Part shown: one piece after another, positions 1 through 9,557 of the stretch
Numbering within the stretch: position 1 is the first letter of the stretch
Layout: every line of letters starts with the position of its first letter
DNA from: Flavivirga aquimarina
GTDB lineage: Bacteria; Bacteroidota; Bacteroidia; Flavobacteriales; Flavobacteriaceae
Reading direction: 5' to 3'
Assembly (NCBI RefSeq): GCF_030540835.1
Contig: NZ_JAUOEK010000117.1
Location: 23,219-87,218 of the forward strand
Length of the DNA: 64,000 nucleotides
The notes under the pieces: model-generated
What the model saw: the letters and a program-made list of their open reading frames with translations, nothing else
Database searches by the model: none
Told to the model about the DNA's origin: nothing
Translations under genes and position numbers: made by a program

Positions 1-2271
1 GACCGTCTTAATTATGATGTATTAAACCATACAGACCTTTCAAGAGCTACGGGAAAATCAGGTGATATAGACCTAGAAATGATTAATTGGGGGAATTATG
101 ATTTGGTGGTTATAGATGAGTCACATAACTTCCGAAACAACCCTACAAAACGAGGTATAACTCGTTACAGACGTTTAATGAACGATGTTATCAAATCAAA
201 TATTCGCACCAAAGTTTTAATGTTATCTGCTACACCAGTCAATAACAAAATGAATGACTTAAAAAATCAGATAGCCTTTATAACGGAAGGTGATGACCAA
301 GCATTCAGCTCTTATGGAATAGATAGCATTACTCAAGTCATGCGAGATTCTCAACGTAGGTTTACACAATGGTATCGTGATGATGACCCAGACGACCTTG
401 ATGTAAATGAGTTAATGGAAAGTTTAGATGGTGCATATTTTAGAATCCTAGATATGCTTACTATAGCAAGGTCTAGAAAACATATCGAAAAATATTATGA
501 CACTTCAAATATTGGTAAATTTCCAACTCGTTTAAAGCCAGATACGGTACATCCCGAAATTGATACCAAAGGAAAATTTAGAGATATTGGTCAAGTTTAT
601 GATGAGATAAGTACACTTACACTAGCCTCTTATACGCCTTTAGGATATGTAAGAGCAGATAAACGAGATTTCTATGAGGAAAAATACGATATGCAGACGT
701 ATACAGGTAGCGTATTTAGACAAGTAGACCGTGAACAGAGTTTGATATATTTAATGCGTGTGAACCTTTTAAAACGTCTAGAAAGCTCTATTCATTCCTT
801 TAAATTAACTACAGAAAAGTTAATTGAATTGGTAAATGCTAATTTGAAGCAACTTAAAGACCATCAAAACGGAGAAACTGATTACGACCTCAACATTACA
901 GATGTAGATATTGATGATACAGAACTGGAAGATTTATTAGTTGGTGGAAAAACCAAAGTATTAATTCAAGATATTGATACGATTCGTTGGAGACAGGATT
1001 TAGAACATGACAAGCGTATTTTAACAAAGTTATTAGGGAATATCAAATTAATTGATGTAGAACGGGATGCAAAACTTAAAGAATTAAAAGACCGCATTTC
1101 TGAAAAGGTAGACAAACAACCGTACAATAAAGGAAATAAAAAGGCTATCATTTTTACAGCTTTTGCTGATACTGCAAACTATTTGTACAAAGAATTAAGT
1201 GGTTGGTTAAAAGAAGAAAAAGGGCTCAATAGTGCTTTAGTAACAGGTTCTGGTAATAACAAAACCAATATGAAGGATTGTCTAAGCGACCTCAGCTCGA
1301 TTTTGACCCATTTCTCACCTCGTTCAAAAAACAGAAAAGATATTTTTCCAGATGTCACCAGTGAGATAGATATTTTGTTTTGTACCGATTGTATTTCAGA
1401 AGGTCAAAATCTTCAAGACTGTGATTATCTAGTTAACTATGATATTCACTGGAATCCAGTACGTATTATTCAACGTTTTGGACGTATAGACCGTATAGGT
1501 TCTATTAATGAAAGCATCCAACTAGTAAACTTCTTCCCTTCAATGGAGTTAGACCAGTTTATAGATTTAGTGGCTCGTGTACAAGGTCGTATGGTAATGC
1601 TAGATGTATCTGCTACAGGTGAAGATAATGTGATTAGTAGGTCTAACCGTGAAATGCAAGACCTCGATTATCGTAAAAGACAATTAAAACAATTACAAAA
1701 TCAAGTATTGGATTTAGAAGATATTGATGGAAATATTTCTATTACCGATATGACTTTTAATGATTTCAAGATTGATTTAGAAAAAAGTTCCGACCAGCAA
1801 TTAGCAGATTTAAGCGATATTCCACCAGCATCTTATGCTGTGGTAAAATCTAATCTTTCTGAGGTTAAAGATGGTGTGATTTACTGCTTAAAAGATACAA
1901 GTGCAGATTACAAAGACAAGCTTAAAAATAACATATTATATCCATTCTTTTTAGTTTACATTAGTCTAGATGGTACACACATGGTTAAACCATCTCAATC
2001 GAAAAAAGCTCTAGATTATTTCCGTAAACTGTGTATGGGGCAAGATGGTGTATTAACAGATTTAGTGGCTCAATTTGAGAAAGAAACCAAGAATACCAAA
2101 AATATGACGGCTTACACCAAAGCTTTAAAAAATACCATACAAGAAGTTATTGGGGTTCAAGAAGAAATAGGATTAGATTCCCTAGCTAGTCAAGGTGGTA
2201 CAACATTGTTTAGCAAAGCTATGAGTGATGAAGATTCGTTGGAATTAGTAAGTTATTTAATAATCAAATAA
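1..2271 (+). CDS. SNF2/DEAD-like helicase, C-terminal part (5' end outside window)
   Basis: The reading frame is open from the first base, so the start lies to the left and about 756 residues are visible. Helicase motif II (DESH) is at visible residues 40-43 and motif III (SAT, in LSATPVNN) at about 76-78. Near nt 1375-1500 the C-terminal lobe carries CISEGQNLQ and a motif VI of the form QRFGRIDRIGS. This layout is typical of SNF2-like helicases in defence loci, which often carry an N-terminal PLD-type nuclease; that part cannot be seen here. The stop codon directly abuts the GTG start of the DUF4391 gene, so the two are cotranscribed. It probably acts as an ATP-driven DNA translocase with the methylase and restriction genes downstream; that role is inferred from context. 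Confidence 0.85.
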   Translation, partial: DRLNYDVLNHTDLSRATGKSGDIDLEMINWGNYDLVVIDESHNFRNNPTKRGITRYRRLMNDVIKSNIRTKVLMLSATPVNNKMNDLKNQIAFITEGDDQAFSSYGIDSITQVMRDSQRRFTQWYRDDDPDDLDVNELMESLDGAYFRILDMLTIARSRKHIEKYYDTSNIGKFPTRLKPDTVHPEIDTKGKFRDIGQVYDEISTLTLASYTPLGYVRADKRDFYEEKYDMQTYTGSVFRQVDREQSLIYLMRVNLLKRLESSIHSFKLTTEKLIELVNANLKQLKDHQNGETDYDLNITDVDIDDTELEDLLVGGKTKVLIQDIDTIRWRQDLEHDKRILTKLLGNIKLIDVERDAKLKELKDRISEKVDKQPYNKGNKKAIIFTAFADTANYLYKELSGWLKEEKGLNSALVTGSGNNKTNMKDCLSDLSSILTHFSPRSKNRKDIFPDVTSEIDILFCTDCISEGQNLQDCDYLVNYDIHWNPVRIIQRFGRIDRIGSINESIQLVNFFPSMELDQFIDLVARVQGRMVMLDVSATGEDNVISRSNREMQDLDYRKRQLKQLQNQVLDLEDIDGNISITDMTFNDFKIDLEKSSDQQLADLSDIPPASYAVVKSNLSEVKDGVIYCLKDTSADYKDKLKNNILYPFFLVYISLDGTHMVKPSQSKKALDYFRKLCMGQDGVLTDLVAQFEKETKNTKNMTAYTKALKNTIQEVIGVQEEIGLDSLASQGGTTLFSKAMSDEDSLELVSYLIIK

Positions 2272-3042
2272 GTGGCGTTTCAATATAACAACATATTAAA
2301 TATTCCTGAACGAAGCATTTTAGATAAACGCTTAACTAAAGCCTTTTTTCTAAAAAATTTCTCGTTATCTACTGCTGAAAAAAAGCTATTAAATAATAAT
2401 ATTCAAAGCATGACTTGGTTAGCAAGTATTAAACCAGCTACGATTAATATTCCTGCTATTATTAATTCAGATTATAATTATGAAGAAATTCAAATTATGG
2501 TGTGTACAATTGCGGATAATAAGCTAAACGAACTTGCAGAAAAATGTATGACATTATTTCAAAAGTATATTCCTTACCAGATGCTTGTTATTGTTGAAGA
2601 TACTAATGAATTTAAAATCAATGTATGTGATAAGCGTATTAATAAAGCAGAAACAAATAAACGTACTATTGACCGTTTCTTTATAACAAATAATCTATCA
2701 AAACTTTATAAAAACAACCTCAGCGAATTATTTTTTAAGGCACTAGATTTTAAAAATTTAGATAAAACCAATCTGGAATTGCTTTATAAAAGCTATATAC
2801 AAGCTGTAGTGCAATTTCAAGCTGCAAGTATTACAGGTAGCTACCAAAAGCGAACTAACAAACGTACTGCTGAAGATATGCAAAATCTTGAAGCTATAGA
2901 ATTATTGGAGCGAGACATAATTTCATTAACAAGTCAGATAAAAAAAGAAAATCAACTGAATGAAAAAGTGCAGTTGAATATTAAAATACAAGAAAAACGT
3001 AAAGAGATACAATCTCTTAAAGATACACTAACCAAAGTATGA
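2272..3042 (+). CDS. DUF4391 domain protein of a defence operon
   Basis: This 256-residue protein starts at a GTG with no gap after the helicase stop. It resembles DUF4391: an N-terminal segment with NIPERS, then WLASIKPATINIPA, then an alpha/beta core (YQMLVIVEDTNEFKINVC), and a lysine- and glutamate-rich C-terminal helix (about residues 205-256) likely to form a coiled coil. No catalytic motif is evident. Members of this family are known mainly as neighbours of helicases and type III methylases, and no biochemical function is known to me. Its 3' end overlaps the methyltransferase start by 4 bp (ATGA), indicating translational coupling and perhaps assembly into one complex. Confidence 0.75.
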   Translation: MAFQYNNILNIPERSILDKRLTKAFFLKNFSLSTAEKKLLNNNIQSMTWLASIKPATINIPAIINSDYNYEEIQIMVCTIADNKLNELAEKCMTLFQKYIPYQMLVIVEDTNEFKINVCDKRINKAETNKRTIDRFFITNNLSKLYKNNLSELFFKALDFKNLDKTNLELLYKSYIQAVVQFQAASITGSYQKRTNKRTAEDMQNLEAIELLERDIISLTSQIKKENQLNEKVQLNIKIQEKRKEIQSLKDTLTKV

Positions 3043-4871
3043 GCATGGATAAAATAGAAAAAGGTGATAGCCTTTCTCAAAGCGAAAACATTGTAGAAAC
3101 TAATATTGATACACTTAAAAGTTTATTCCCTGAAGTTGTTACCGAAGGAAAAATAGATTTTAAAGTACTACAAGACCTTTTAGGTGAAGAATTAGAAGAA
3201 GGTGAAGAATACTACCGTTTTACATGGGCTGGAAAAGCCAATGCCAGACGTGAAGCCCAAAAACCTAGTACTGGTACATTACGTCCAGCTAAAGATGAGA
3301 GCGTAGATTGGGAAACCACCCAAAACTTATACATTGAGGGTGACAACCTTGAAGTACTTAAGCTGCTGCAAAAAAGCTATGCTGGTAAGGTTAAAATGAT
3401 TTACATAGACCCACCTTATAATACTGGTAAAGACTTTGTATATAAAGATAATTACAAAGATAACTTACGCAATTATCAAGAGGTTACTGGGCAGATAGAT
3501 GAAGAAGGTAATAAACTAAGTACTAATAGTGATAGTGATGGTCGTTATCATTCTAACTGGCTCAACATGATGTACCCTCGTTTACGTTTGGCTCGAAATT
3601 TATTGAAAGATGATGGAGTCATATTTATTAGTATTGATGATAATGAAGTAGAAAATTTAAGTAAAATTTCAAATGAGGTTTTTGGTGAAGAAAATTTCTT
3701 AACAAGATTTATTTGGAGAAGAAGAAAAACTCAAGCAAATCTAGCTAAACACATTGCGCCTGTCCACGATTATATTTTGGTCTATTCAAAAAATTCAAAT
3801 AAATTAAAATTGAATAGAATTCCTTTTTCTGATGAATTTATAAAAAAATCATTTTCCAATCCTGATAATGATAAAAGAGGATTGTATCAAACAGGGCCTT
3901 TAGCTAGACCTGCTAATTCAAATAATAAGGAATATGAACTAGAGTTGCCGAATGGAAGAAAAGTTAAAGCAAAATGGTCTTGTTCGCAACAAACTTTCGA
4001 TGAGTATGTAAAGGATAATAGACTTGTCATTCCTAGAAATGGAGAAGGAATGCCGAGGAAAAAGATTTTCCTATCTGAGTTAGAAGGATTATTACCTAAT
4101 ACTTGGTTGGATAATATTGCTTCTAATGACGATGCCGCTAAAGAAACTGCTGATATTTTCGGAACAAATGCTTATTTTTCTTACCCTAAACCTACTAAAC
4201 TTATGGAGTTTTTGTTAAATTTTGGTTCATCAGCTGGTGATATTGTTTTAGATTTCTTTTCAGGTTCTGCCTCGCTTGGGCATGCGGTATATAACTTAGC
4301 AGATAAAAAAGAACCTAGAAAATATATTTTAGTTCAATTACCTGAAAAAATTGAGACTGCTAATCCTGCTTTTAAAGATGGATTTGAAACGATTTCAAGA
4401 TTAGCGATTGAAAGGCTCAAAAGAGTATCAAAAAAAATAGGCAATAAGGAAGCTGACTTAGGTTATAAAGTATTTAAACTAGACACTTCGAATATTAAAG
4501 GTTGGGATGGTAAACCAGCAAATCTAGATGAAAGCCTTTTTGATGCCCAAGATAATATTAAAACAGACCGTACAGAACATGATGTATTGTATGAAATATT
4601 ACTTAAATATGGTTTAGACCTCACCTTGCCTATTGAAGAAAAAGTAATTGAAAACAAGACAGTATTTAGTGTTGGATATGGAGCTTTATTTATTTGTTTA
4701 GCTGATACTATTACCAGTAAAGTAGCAGAAGGTATTGGTGCTTGGAAAGAAGAACTAAAACCAGAAGTTTGTAGAGTGGTGTTTAAAGACTCTGGCTTTA
4801 CCGATGTTGAGAAAACCAATAGTGTACAAACACTTAAACGTTTTGGTATCACAGAAATAAAAAGCATCTAA
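3039..4871 (+). CDS. Type III-like N6-adenine DNA methyltransferase (Mod)
   Basis: A 610-residue methylase that modifies adenine in host DNA so that the partner nuclease spares it. The catalytic motif IV is DPPYNTG at residues 124-130, in the context LYIEGDNLEVLKLL upstream and MIYIDPPY. The S-adenosylmethionine motif follows much later, as LDFFSGSASLGHAV near residues 403-416. The order IV before I is the beta class found in type III Mod subunits. The region between (about 215-390) should hold the target recognition domain. The start overlaps the DUF4391 stop by 4 bp, and the restriction subunit begins 5 bp after its stop. The site recognised cannot be read from sequence. Confidence 0.92.
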   Translation: MSMDKIEKGDSLSQSENIVETNIDTLKSLFPEVVTEGKIDFKVLQDLLGEELEEGEEYYRFTWAGKANARREAQKPSTGTLRPAKDESVDWETTQNLYIEGDNLEVLKLLQKSYAGKVKMIYIDPPYNTGKDFVYKDNYKDNLRNYQEVTGQIDEEGNKLSTNSDSDGRYHSNWLNMMYPRLRLARNLLKDDGVIFISIDDNEVENLSKISNEVFGEENFLTRFIWRRRKTQANLAKHIAPVHDYILVYSKNSNKLKLNRIPFSDEFIKKSFSNPDNDKRGLYQTGPLARPANSNNKEYELELPNGRKVKAKWSCSQQTFDEYVKDNRLVIPRNGEGMPRKKIFLSELEGLLPNTWLDNIASNDDAAKETADIFGTNAYFSYPKPTKLMEFLLNFGSSAGDIVLDFFSGSASLGHAVYNLADKKEPRKYILVQLPEKIETANPAFKDGFETISRLAIERLKRVSKKIGNKEADLGYKVFKLDTSNIKGWDGKPANLDESLFDAQDNIKTDRTEHDVLYEILLKYGLDLTLPIEEKVIENKTVFSVGYGALFICLADTITSKVAEGIGAWKEELKPEVCRVVFKDSGFTDVEKTNSVQTLKRFGITEIKSI

Positions 4872-4876
4872 CGTCT

Positions 4877-7800
4877 ATGAAGATTCAATTTGACAGTAGT
4901 TTAGACTACCAAAAAGATGCTATTAAAGCTATTACAGATGTATTTCAAGGTCAAGAAGTATGTGAGGCTAACTTTACGGTATACTCACCAGAATTTTTAG
5001 CTAAACAACAAAATATAGCTTTTAATGATATTGGTTACGGTAATCGTTTAACACTAACAGAAGGTAATATAGTTGAGAATGTTCAAAACATTCAACTTTC
5101 TAATGGTTTAAAACCTTCAGATAGAAGTGGTATCGATAGAAATCATCTAGATTTTACTATTGAAATGGAAACAGGTACAGGAAAAACCTATGTGTATCTA
5201 CGTACTATTATGGAACTATACAGAAAATATGGTTTTTCAAAACACATTATTGTAGTGCCTTCTATTCCAATAAAAGAAGGTGTTTATAAATCACTTCAAA
5301 TCACCCAAGAGCATTTTAAGCAATTATATGACAATATCAACTACAATTATTTTATATATGATAGTAGTAAACTAAATGAAGTTAGAGACTTTTCTACTAA
5401 CGATGGTTTAGATATTATGGTCATTAATATCGATGCCTTTCGTAAAAGTTTCGAGAATCCAGATGATGCTAAAAAGAAAGCAAACATTATACACCGATAT
5501 AATGATAAACTAGGTTATAAACCTTTAGACCTCATCAAAAACACCAATCCTGTCGTTTTTATTGATGAACCGCAAAGTACCATGAGTACACCTCTAGCTA
5601 AAAAAGCGGTACAAAGTTTAAATCCATTAGCCATATTACGTTATTCTGCTACACATAAGGAAAAAGTGAATTTAATGTATAAATTGGATGCTGTTGATGC
5701 TTATGATAAAAAGTTGGTGAAGCAAATTGAAGTGGGTTCTATCCAAACAGAAGGTATGAATAATCAAGCCTATATAGGTTTATTAGATGTACGTTCCAGA
5801 GGCGGTAATATTGATGCTCGTGTTGAGGTAGATGCTTTACAAGGTGGAAAGATTAAACGAGTAAAAAAATGGGTAAAACAAAATCAAGATTTAGAAGAAC
5901 TTACTGGACGTATTGAATATGAAGGGTATATTATTAAAGATATCTATGTTCAAGATGGATATATAGATTTTACCAGTCGTGATGAAGAGTTAAAAGTTGG
6001 TCAAGCTATTGGTAGCGTTGATGATAAGCAAATTAAAACAGCTTTAATTAGTAAAACTATTGAGGCTCATCTAGATAAAGAACTTGTTCTTAATCTTCAA
6101 GGCATTAAGGTATTGAGCTTATTTTTTATTGATTCAGTTGGTAAATACCGTGTATACGATGAAGATGGAAATTCATCTTTAGGAGAATATGCCAAAATCT
6201 TTGAAAATGAATACCAGAGACTCATCAAGAAGACTAAATATGCTAGTCTTTTTGGAGAAATGAAAGATGTTGAGATAAATGCTTCAGAAGTGCATAATGG
6301 GTATTTCTCAATAGATAAGAAAAGTAAAGCCAGTAACAAAAAAGAAAAGTTTGAATATTTTAAAGATACTACTGGTAAAGTAAACGCTGATGAAGACACC
6401 TATAACCTCATCATGCGTGATAAGGAAAAATTATTGAGTTTTGATTCTAAGTTGAGGTTTATATTCTCACATTCGGCATTAAAAGAAGGATGGGATAATC
6501 CAAACGTTTTTCAGATATGTACATTAAAAGATGCTGGTAATTCAGATATAAGAAGACGGCAGGAAATTGGTCGTGGCTTACGTTTATGTGTAAATCAAGA
6601 AGGTGAACGCGTTTATGGTTTTGAGACTAATACGTTAACAGTAATGGCTACAGAATCTTATGTTGATTTTGTAGATAATCTTCAAAAAGAAATAGAAACT
6701 GATACAGGAATTCGATTTGGTATTTTAGAATCTCACAGTTTCAATAATGTTGTAATAAGTATTGATGGTGATGAAGTAAATTACTTAGGTCAAGAGAAAT
6801 CAGAACAGTTATATGATTACCTCATCTTAAAAGGTTATATAGATACCAGAGGAAAAGTTCAAGATTTATTACGTGTTGCCATCAAAGAAGATAATGTTGA
6901 ACTTCCTGAAGAGTTTACAGAAAGTGAACATATTGAAAAACAAATTTTAAGCAATCTAAAAGATGCTGCTGGAAAACTTCAAATTAAAAATCAAGATGAT
7001 AAAAAGAGAGTTAAAGTAAACAGACGTATTCTTAATAGTCCTGAATTCAAAGAACTTTGGGAGCGTGTTAAATACAAAACAACATTTGCTGTAGACTTTG
7101 ATTCAAGTAACCTTGTAAAAGAGTGTATAAGAGCTTTGGACGATAGATTAAAGATTACAAGAGGTAAGCTTCATTATACTAAAGTTAAGCTAGAAATGAA
7201 CATTGGTGGACTTCAAGTTAATGAAGACCCAAAAACTTATTCTGAGAATGTTAAAGAAGAAGTTGATGTGTTACCAGACATTGTTGGATATCTTCAAAAT
7301 GAAACACAATTAACACGAAGGTCTATTGTTAAGATTTTAACTGGTACAAATAAGCTTCCTTATTTTAAAATAAATCCTCAAAAATTCATTGAAGGTTGTA
7401 TTGACATCATTAATGAACAAATGCGTTTACATATCATTGATGGTATTCAGTATAAAAAAATCGGAGATTCTGAGTATTACAGTCAAGAGCTATTCGAAAA
7501 TGAAGAATTATTTGGGTATTTACAAAGTAATTTAAAGGAAAGCGAAAAATCACCTTATGACTATGTAGTTTATGATTCCACTATAGAATCTAAATTAGCA
7601 AACGACTTTGAAAATAGTGATAACATTTCTGTATATGCTAAACTTCCAAACTGGTTTAAAATAGATACACCATTAGGAACTTATAATCCTGATTGGGCTA
7701 TCCTCTGGAAAGATGGTAATGATGAAAAACTATACTTTGTTGTAGAATCTAAAGGAACTACCTTATTGGGAGATTTAAGACCAAAAGAACAAGGGAAAAT

Positions 7801-7894
7801 TGATTGTGGTAAAAAACACTTTAAAGCTTTAGATACTGAAATGATAGTAGCTGCTAATATGGAAGATGTAACGAATCAAGCTTTGATGAGGTAA
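4877..7894 (+). CDS. Type III restriction enzyme subunit (Res), helicase-nuclease
   Basis: A 1005-residue protein with an N-terminal superfamily 2 helicase: Walker A METGTGKT at about 97-104, a DEAD-like VFIDEPQ, then YSATHKEK, and a motif VI-like RRQEIGRGLRL. The C-terminus has a PD-(D/E)xK nuclease core: D939 in YNPDWA, then E957-S-K959 in VVESKG. This is the normal length and layout for type III Res subunits, which translocate or diffuse along DNA after site recognition and cut beside unmethylated sites. It follows the Mod gene by 5 bp. All motifs look intact, so the enzyme is probably active. Confidence 0.92.
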   Translation: MKIQFDSSLDYQKDAIKAITDVFQGQEVCEANFTVYSPEFLAKQQNIAFNDIGYGNRLTLTEGNIVENVQNIQLSNGLKPSDRSGIDRNHLDFTIEMETGTGKTYVYLRTIMELYRKYGFSKHIIVVPSIPIKEGVYKSLQITQEHFKQLYDNINYNYFIYDSSKLNEVRDFSTNDGLDIMVINIDAFRKSFENPDDAKKKANIIHRYNDKLGYKPLDLIKNTNPVVFIDEPQSTMSTPLAKKAVQSLNPLAILRYSATHKEKVNLMYKLDAVDAYDKKLVKQIEVGSIQTEGMNNQAYIGLLDVRSRGGNIDARVEVDALQGGKIKRVKKWVKQNQDLEELTGRIEYEGYIIKDIYVQDGYIDFTSRDEELKVGQAIGSVDDKQIKTALISKTIEAHLDKELVLNLQGIKVLSLFFIDSVGKYRVYDEDGNSSLGEYAKIFENEYQRLIKKTKYASLFGEMKDVEINASEVHNGYFSIDKKSKASNKKEKFEYFKDTTGKVNADEDTYNLIMRDKEKLLSFDSKLRFIFSHSALKEGWDNPNVFQICTLKDAGNSDIRRRQEIGRGLRLCVNQEGERVYGFETNTLTVMATESYVDFVDNLQKEIETDTGIRFGILESHSFNNVVISIDGDEVNYLGQEKSEQLYDYLILKGYIDTRGKVQDLLRVAIKEDNVELPEEFTESEHIEKQILSNLKDAAGKLQIKNQDDKKRVKVNRRILNSPEFKELWERVKYKTTFAVDFDSSNLVKECIRALDDRLKITRGKLHYTKVKLEMNIGGLQVNEDPKTYSENVKEEVDVLPDIVGYLQNETQLTRRSIVKILTGTNKLPYFKINPQKFIEGCIDIINEQMRLHIIDGIQYKKIGDSEYYSQELFENEELFGYLQSNLKESEKSPYDYVVYDSTIESKLANDFENSDNISVYAKLPNWFKIDTPLGTYNPDWAILWKDGNDEKLYFVVESKGTTLLGDLRPKEQGKIDCGKKHFKALDTEMIVAANMEDVTNQALMR

Positions 7895-7908
7895 AGTAGT
7901 TTAGTAAT

Positions 7909-8242
7909 TTGAAAAAGAAAATTTATGAGTACGAATGCAAGTTTAAACAGGTCAAGAAAATTTTCAATATTGTAAATGAGAATAAATCACCGTTTCCTCA
8001 TTTCGTTTTGATATCTGATAAATTGCATTCTTTCTCTGATTTTAAAGATATACCAGATGAATTATACTATCAGATTATTAAAGAAGGTAAACCGGAAAAA
8101 ACACTTGTTTCTAAATACATCTAATATTCAAAGTATTGAAGCTCGTTTAAAAATTTATCTTAAAGATAATTTAAAATATCATTTTGGAGTTGTTGTCGAA
8201 TTAAAAGGAAATTGTAATTCTCAAATAATGTTAAAATATTAA
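7909..8242 (+). pseudogene. Two overlapping small ORFs, possibly one frameshifted gene of unknown function
   Basis: A 71-codon frame (TTG at 7909, stop ending 8124) overlaps a second frame that stays open to 8242. Joining them near 8095-8105 would give one protein of about 110 residues ending in a lysine-rich tail (GVVVELKGNC). I recognise no family. The segment lies between the Res gene and the converging TIGR02757 gene. Either it is a short uncharacterised gene of the island with a frameshift, or two chance ORFs. The weak TTG start lowers confidence. Confidence 0.3.
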
Positions 8243-8255
8243 TTTAAATAATTAG

Positions 8256-9029
8256 CTAGAAACCTTCAAAAACTCCTAAACCAAACAAGGCAAAATCGTA
8301 TTTTACAGGGTCATTTGGGTCAAGATTCCTTAAAGCTGTATCTAATTCTGATAGAGCTTTACCGTCATTCTGTTTTCTTTTTAATAACCCCAACTTTCTA
8401 GCTACATTTCCTGAGTGTACATCTAAAGGACATGATAATGTTGATGGAGAAATGGATTTCCAAATTCCTAAATCTACACCAGCATTATCATTACGACAAT
8501 TCCATCTAAGCCACATATTTAAACGTTTAGCAGCTGAACCTCTTAAAGGGTCGCTTATATGTTTAGTTGTTCTTTGTGGATGCTCAAGCTCGAAGAATAT
8601 TTTTTTAAACTCAGATATAGCATATTGAGTAGAATTATTGATTACATTTTTTGAAATAATATGTTCTAGACCATTGTGATTAGAATATATATTCCTCAAG
8701 CTTTTCATAAAATAGCTCAAATCAGTACTATTGAACGTTCTATGTACGAACCCATCAAACTTTTCAAGGTTATCATCTGTATGATTCATAATGAAATCGT
8801 ATGGTGAATTTCCCACCAATTCCATCATTCTATTAGCATTATTTATGATGCTTTTTCTATTACCCCAAGCAATAGTAGCAGCAAGAAAACCAGATATTTC
8901 CATATCTTCCTTTAGATTATACCGATGAGGTATTTGAAGTGGGTCGGAGTCTATAAAATCTAATTTATTGTATTTTTCTACTTTACTATCTAAGAATTCT
9001 TTAAGTTCGTTTTTTTGAAGTTTCATCAT
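8256..9029 (-). CDS. TIGR02757 (DUF2400) family protein, intact copy carried by the island
   Basis: A 257-residue protein matching the TIGR02757 family along its full length, including the conserved C-terminal block LSCPLDVHSGNVARKLGLL and VKYDFALFGLGV. Its function is not established. The PLDVHSGNVARKLG segment resembles the catalytic Asp region of HhH-GPD DNA glycosylases (VDTHVxRVxxRLG), so a DNA-repair-like fold is a fair guess, no more. It is transcribed toward the restriction operon. A diverged 3' fragment of the same family lies just beyond its start in the opposite orientation (9084-9347), with roughly three-quarters nucleotide identity by eye. The intact copy is therefore likely foreign and the fragment native. 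Confidence 0.85.
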   Translation of the reverse strand: MMKLQKNELKEFLDSKVEKYNKLDFIDSDPLQIPHRYNLKEDMEISGFLAATIAWGNRKSIINNANRMMELVGNSPYDFIMNHTDDNLEKFDGFVHRTFNSTDLSYFMKSLRNIYSNHNGLEHIISKNVINNSTQYAISEFKKIFFELEHPQRTTKHISDPLRGSAAKRLNMWLRWNCRNDNAGVDLGIWKSISPSTLSCPLDVHSGNVARKLGLLKRKQNDGKALSELDTALRNLDPNDPVKYDFALFGLGVFEGF

Positions 9030-9053
9030 ACTTACAAAGGTAAAGTTTAAATA

Positions 9054-9347
9054 ATGTTATTTACTACCTTTTATACATTGAATAATATGTTTTTACGCTG
9101 GATGGTTCGAGACGATGATGCAGGTGTTGATTTTGGCATTTGGAAAAGTCTCTCTCCCTCTAAATTGTCGTGTCCTCTAGATGTACATTCTGGAAACGTA
9201 GCTAGAAAACTGGGATTATTAAAGCGTAAGCAAAATGATGCAAAAGCCCTATTAGAATTAGATACAGCCCTAAGAAAATTAGATGCCAATGATCCAGTTA
9301 AATACGATTTTGCTCTTTTCGGATTGGGTGTTTTTGAAGGGTTTTAA
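9054..9347 (+). pseudogene. Truncated 3' remnant of a second TIGR02757 gene
   Basis: Homology to the family starts abruptly at about 9084 (FLRWMVRDDDAGVD) and runs to the normal C-terminal GLGVFEGF and stop at 9347. Only about the last 88 of some 257 residues remain. The preceding codons, from 9054, match nothing in the family. The intact copy at 8256-9029 differs at many synonymous and several coding positions, so this is not a recent local duplication. I infer that this is the resident gene, cut when the defence island arrived, and that about 9084 marks the island junction. Confidence 0.8.
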
Positions 9348-9373
9348 CATTTGTTTTTCTTATCTTTAAATAA

Positions 9374-9534
9374 TGAAGTGGTTTAAACTCTTTCAATTGG
9401 CTAAAAAATGATGCTTTTTTGCCCTTTTTTCGACTTTTTTCCCTCCGTAGCTATGCTATGCAACTCAAAAAAGGCTTTAAAAGAACAAAAAATCATTAAT
9501 TTTCGCTTTAATCCAAAAAGTTTAAACCACTTCA
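9374..9534. repeat. 161-bp palindromic (MITE-like) repeat
   Basis: The outer arms TGAAGTGGTTTAAACT (9374-9389) and AGTTTAAACCACTTCA (9519-9534) are 16/16 complementary. The interior keeps pairing imperfectly (AATGAT against ATCATT, T-rich against A-rich runs) up to a centre with GTAGCTATGCTATGC near 9447-9461. The whole unit could fold into one long hairpin. It lies between the TIGR02757 remnant and the S10 peptidase gene. No ORF fits. It may be a non-autonomous mobile repeat, or part of the peptidase leader. Confidence 0.65.
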
Positions 9535-9557
9535 ATCAAATATTTAATACAATTTCA

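Noticed and set aside
4463..4867. Open frame of 134 codons on the - strand inside the methyltransferase gene
   Set aside because: It is antisense to a well-supported coding region, and its composition is that of a mirrored gene.
9408..9557. Upstream extension of the S10 peptidase frame to an ATG at 9408
   Set aside because: The extra residues are read from the palindromic repeat and would bury a clear signal peptide that begins at 9558.
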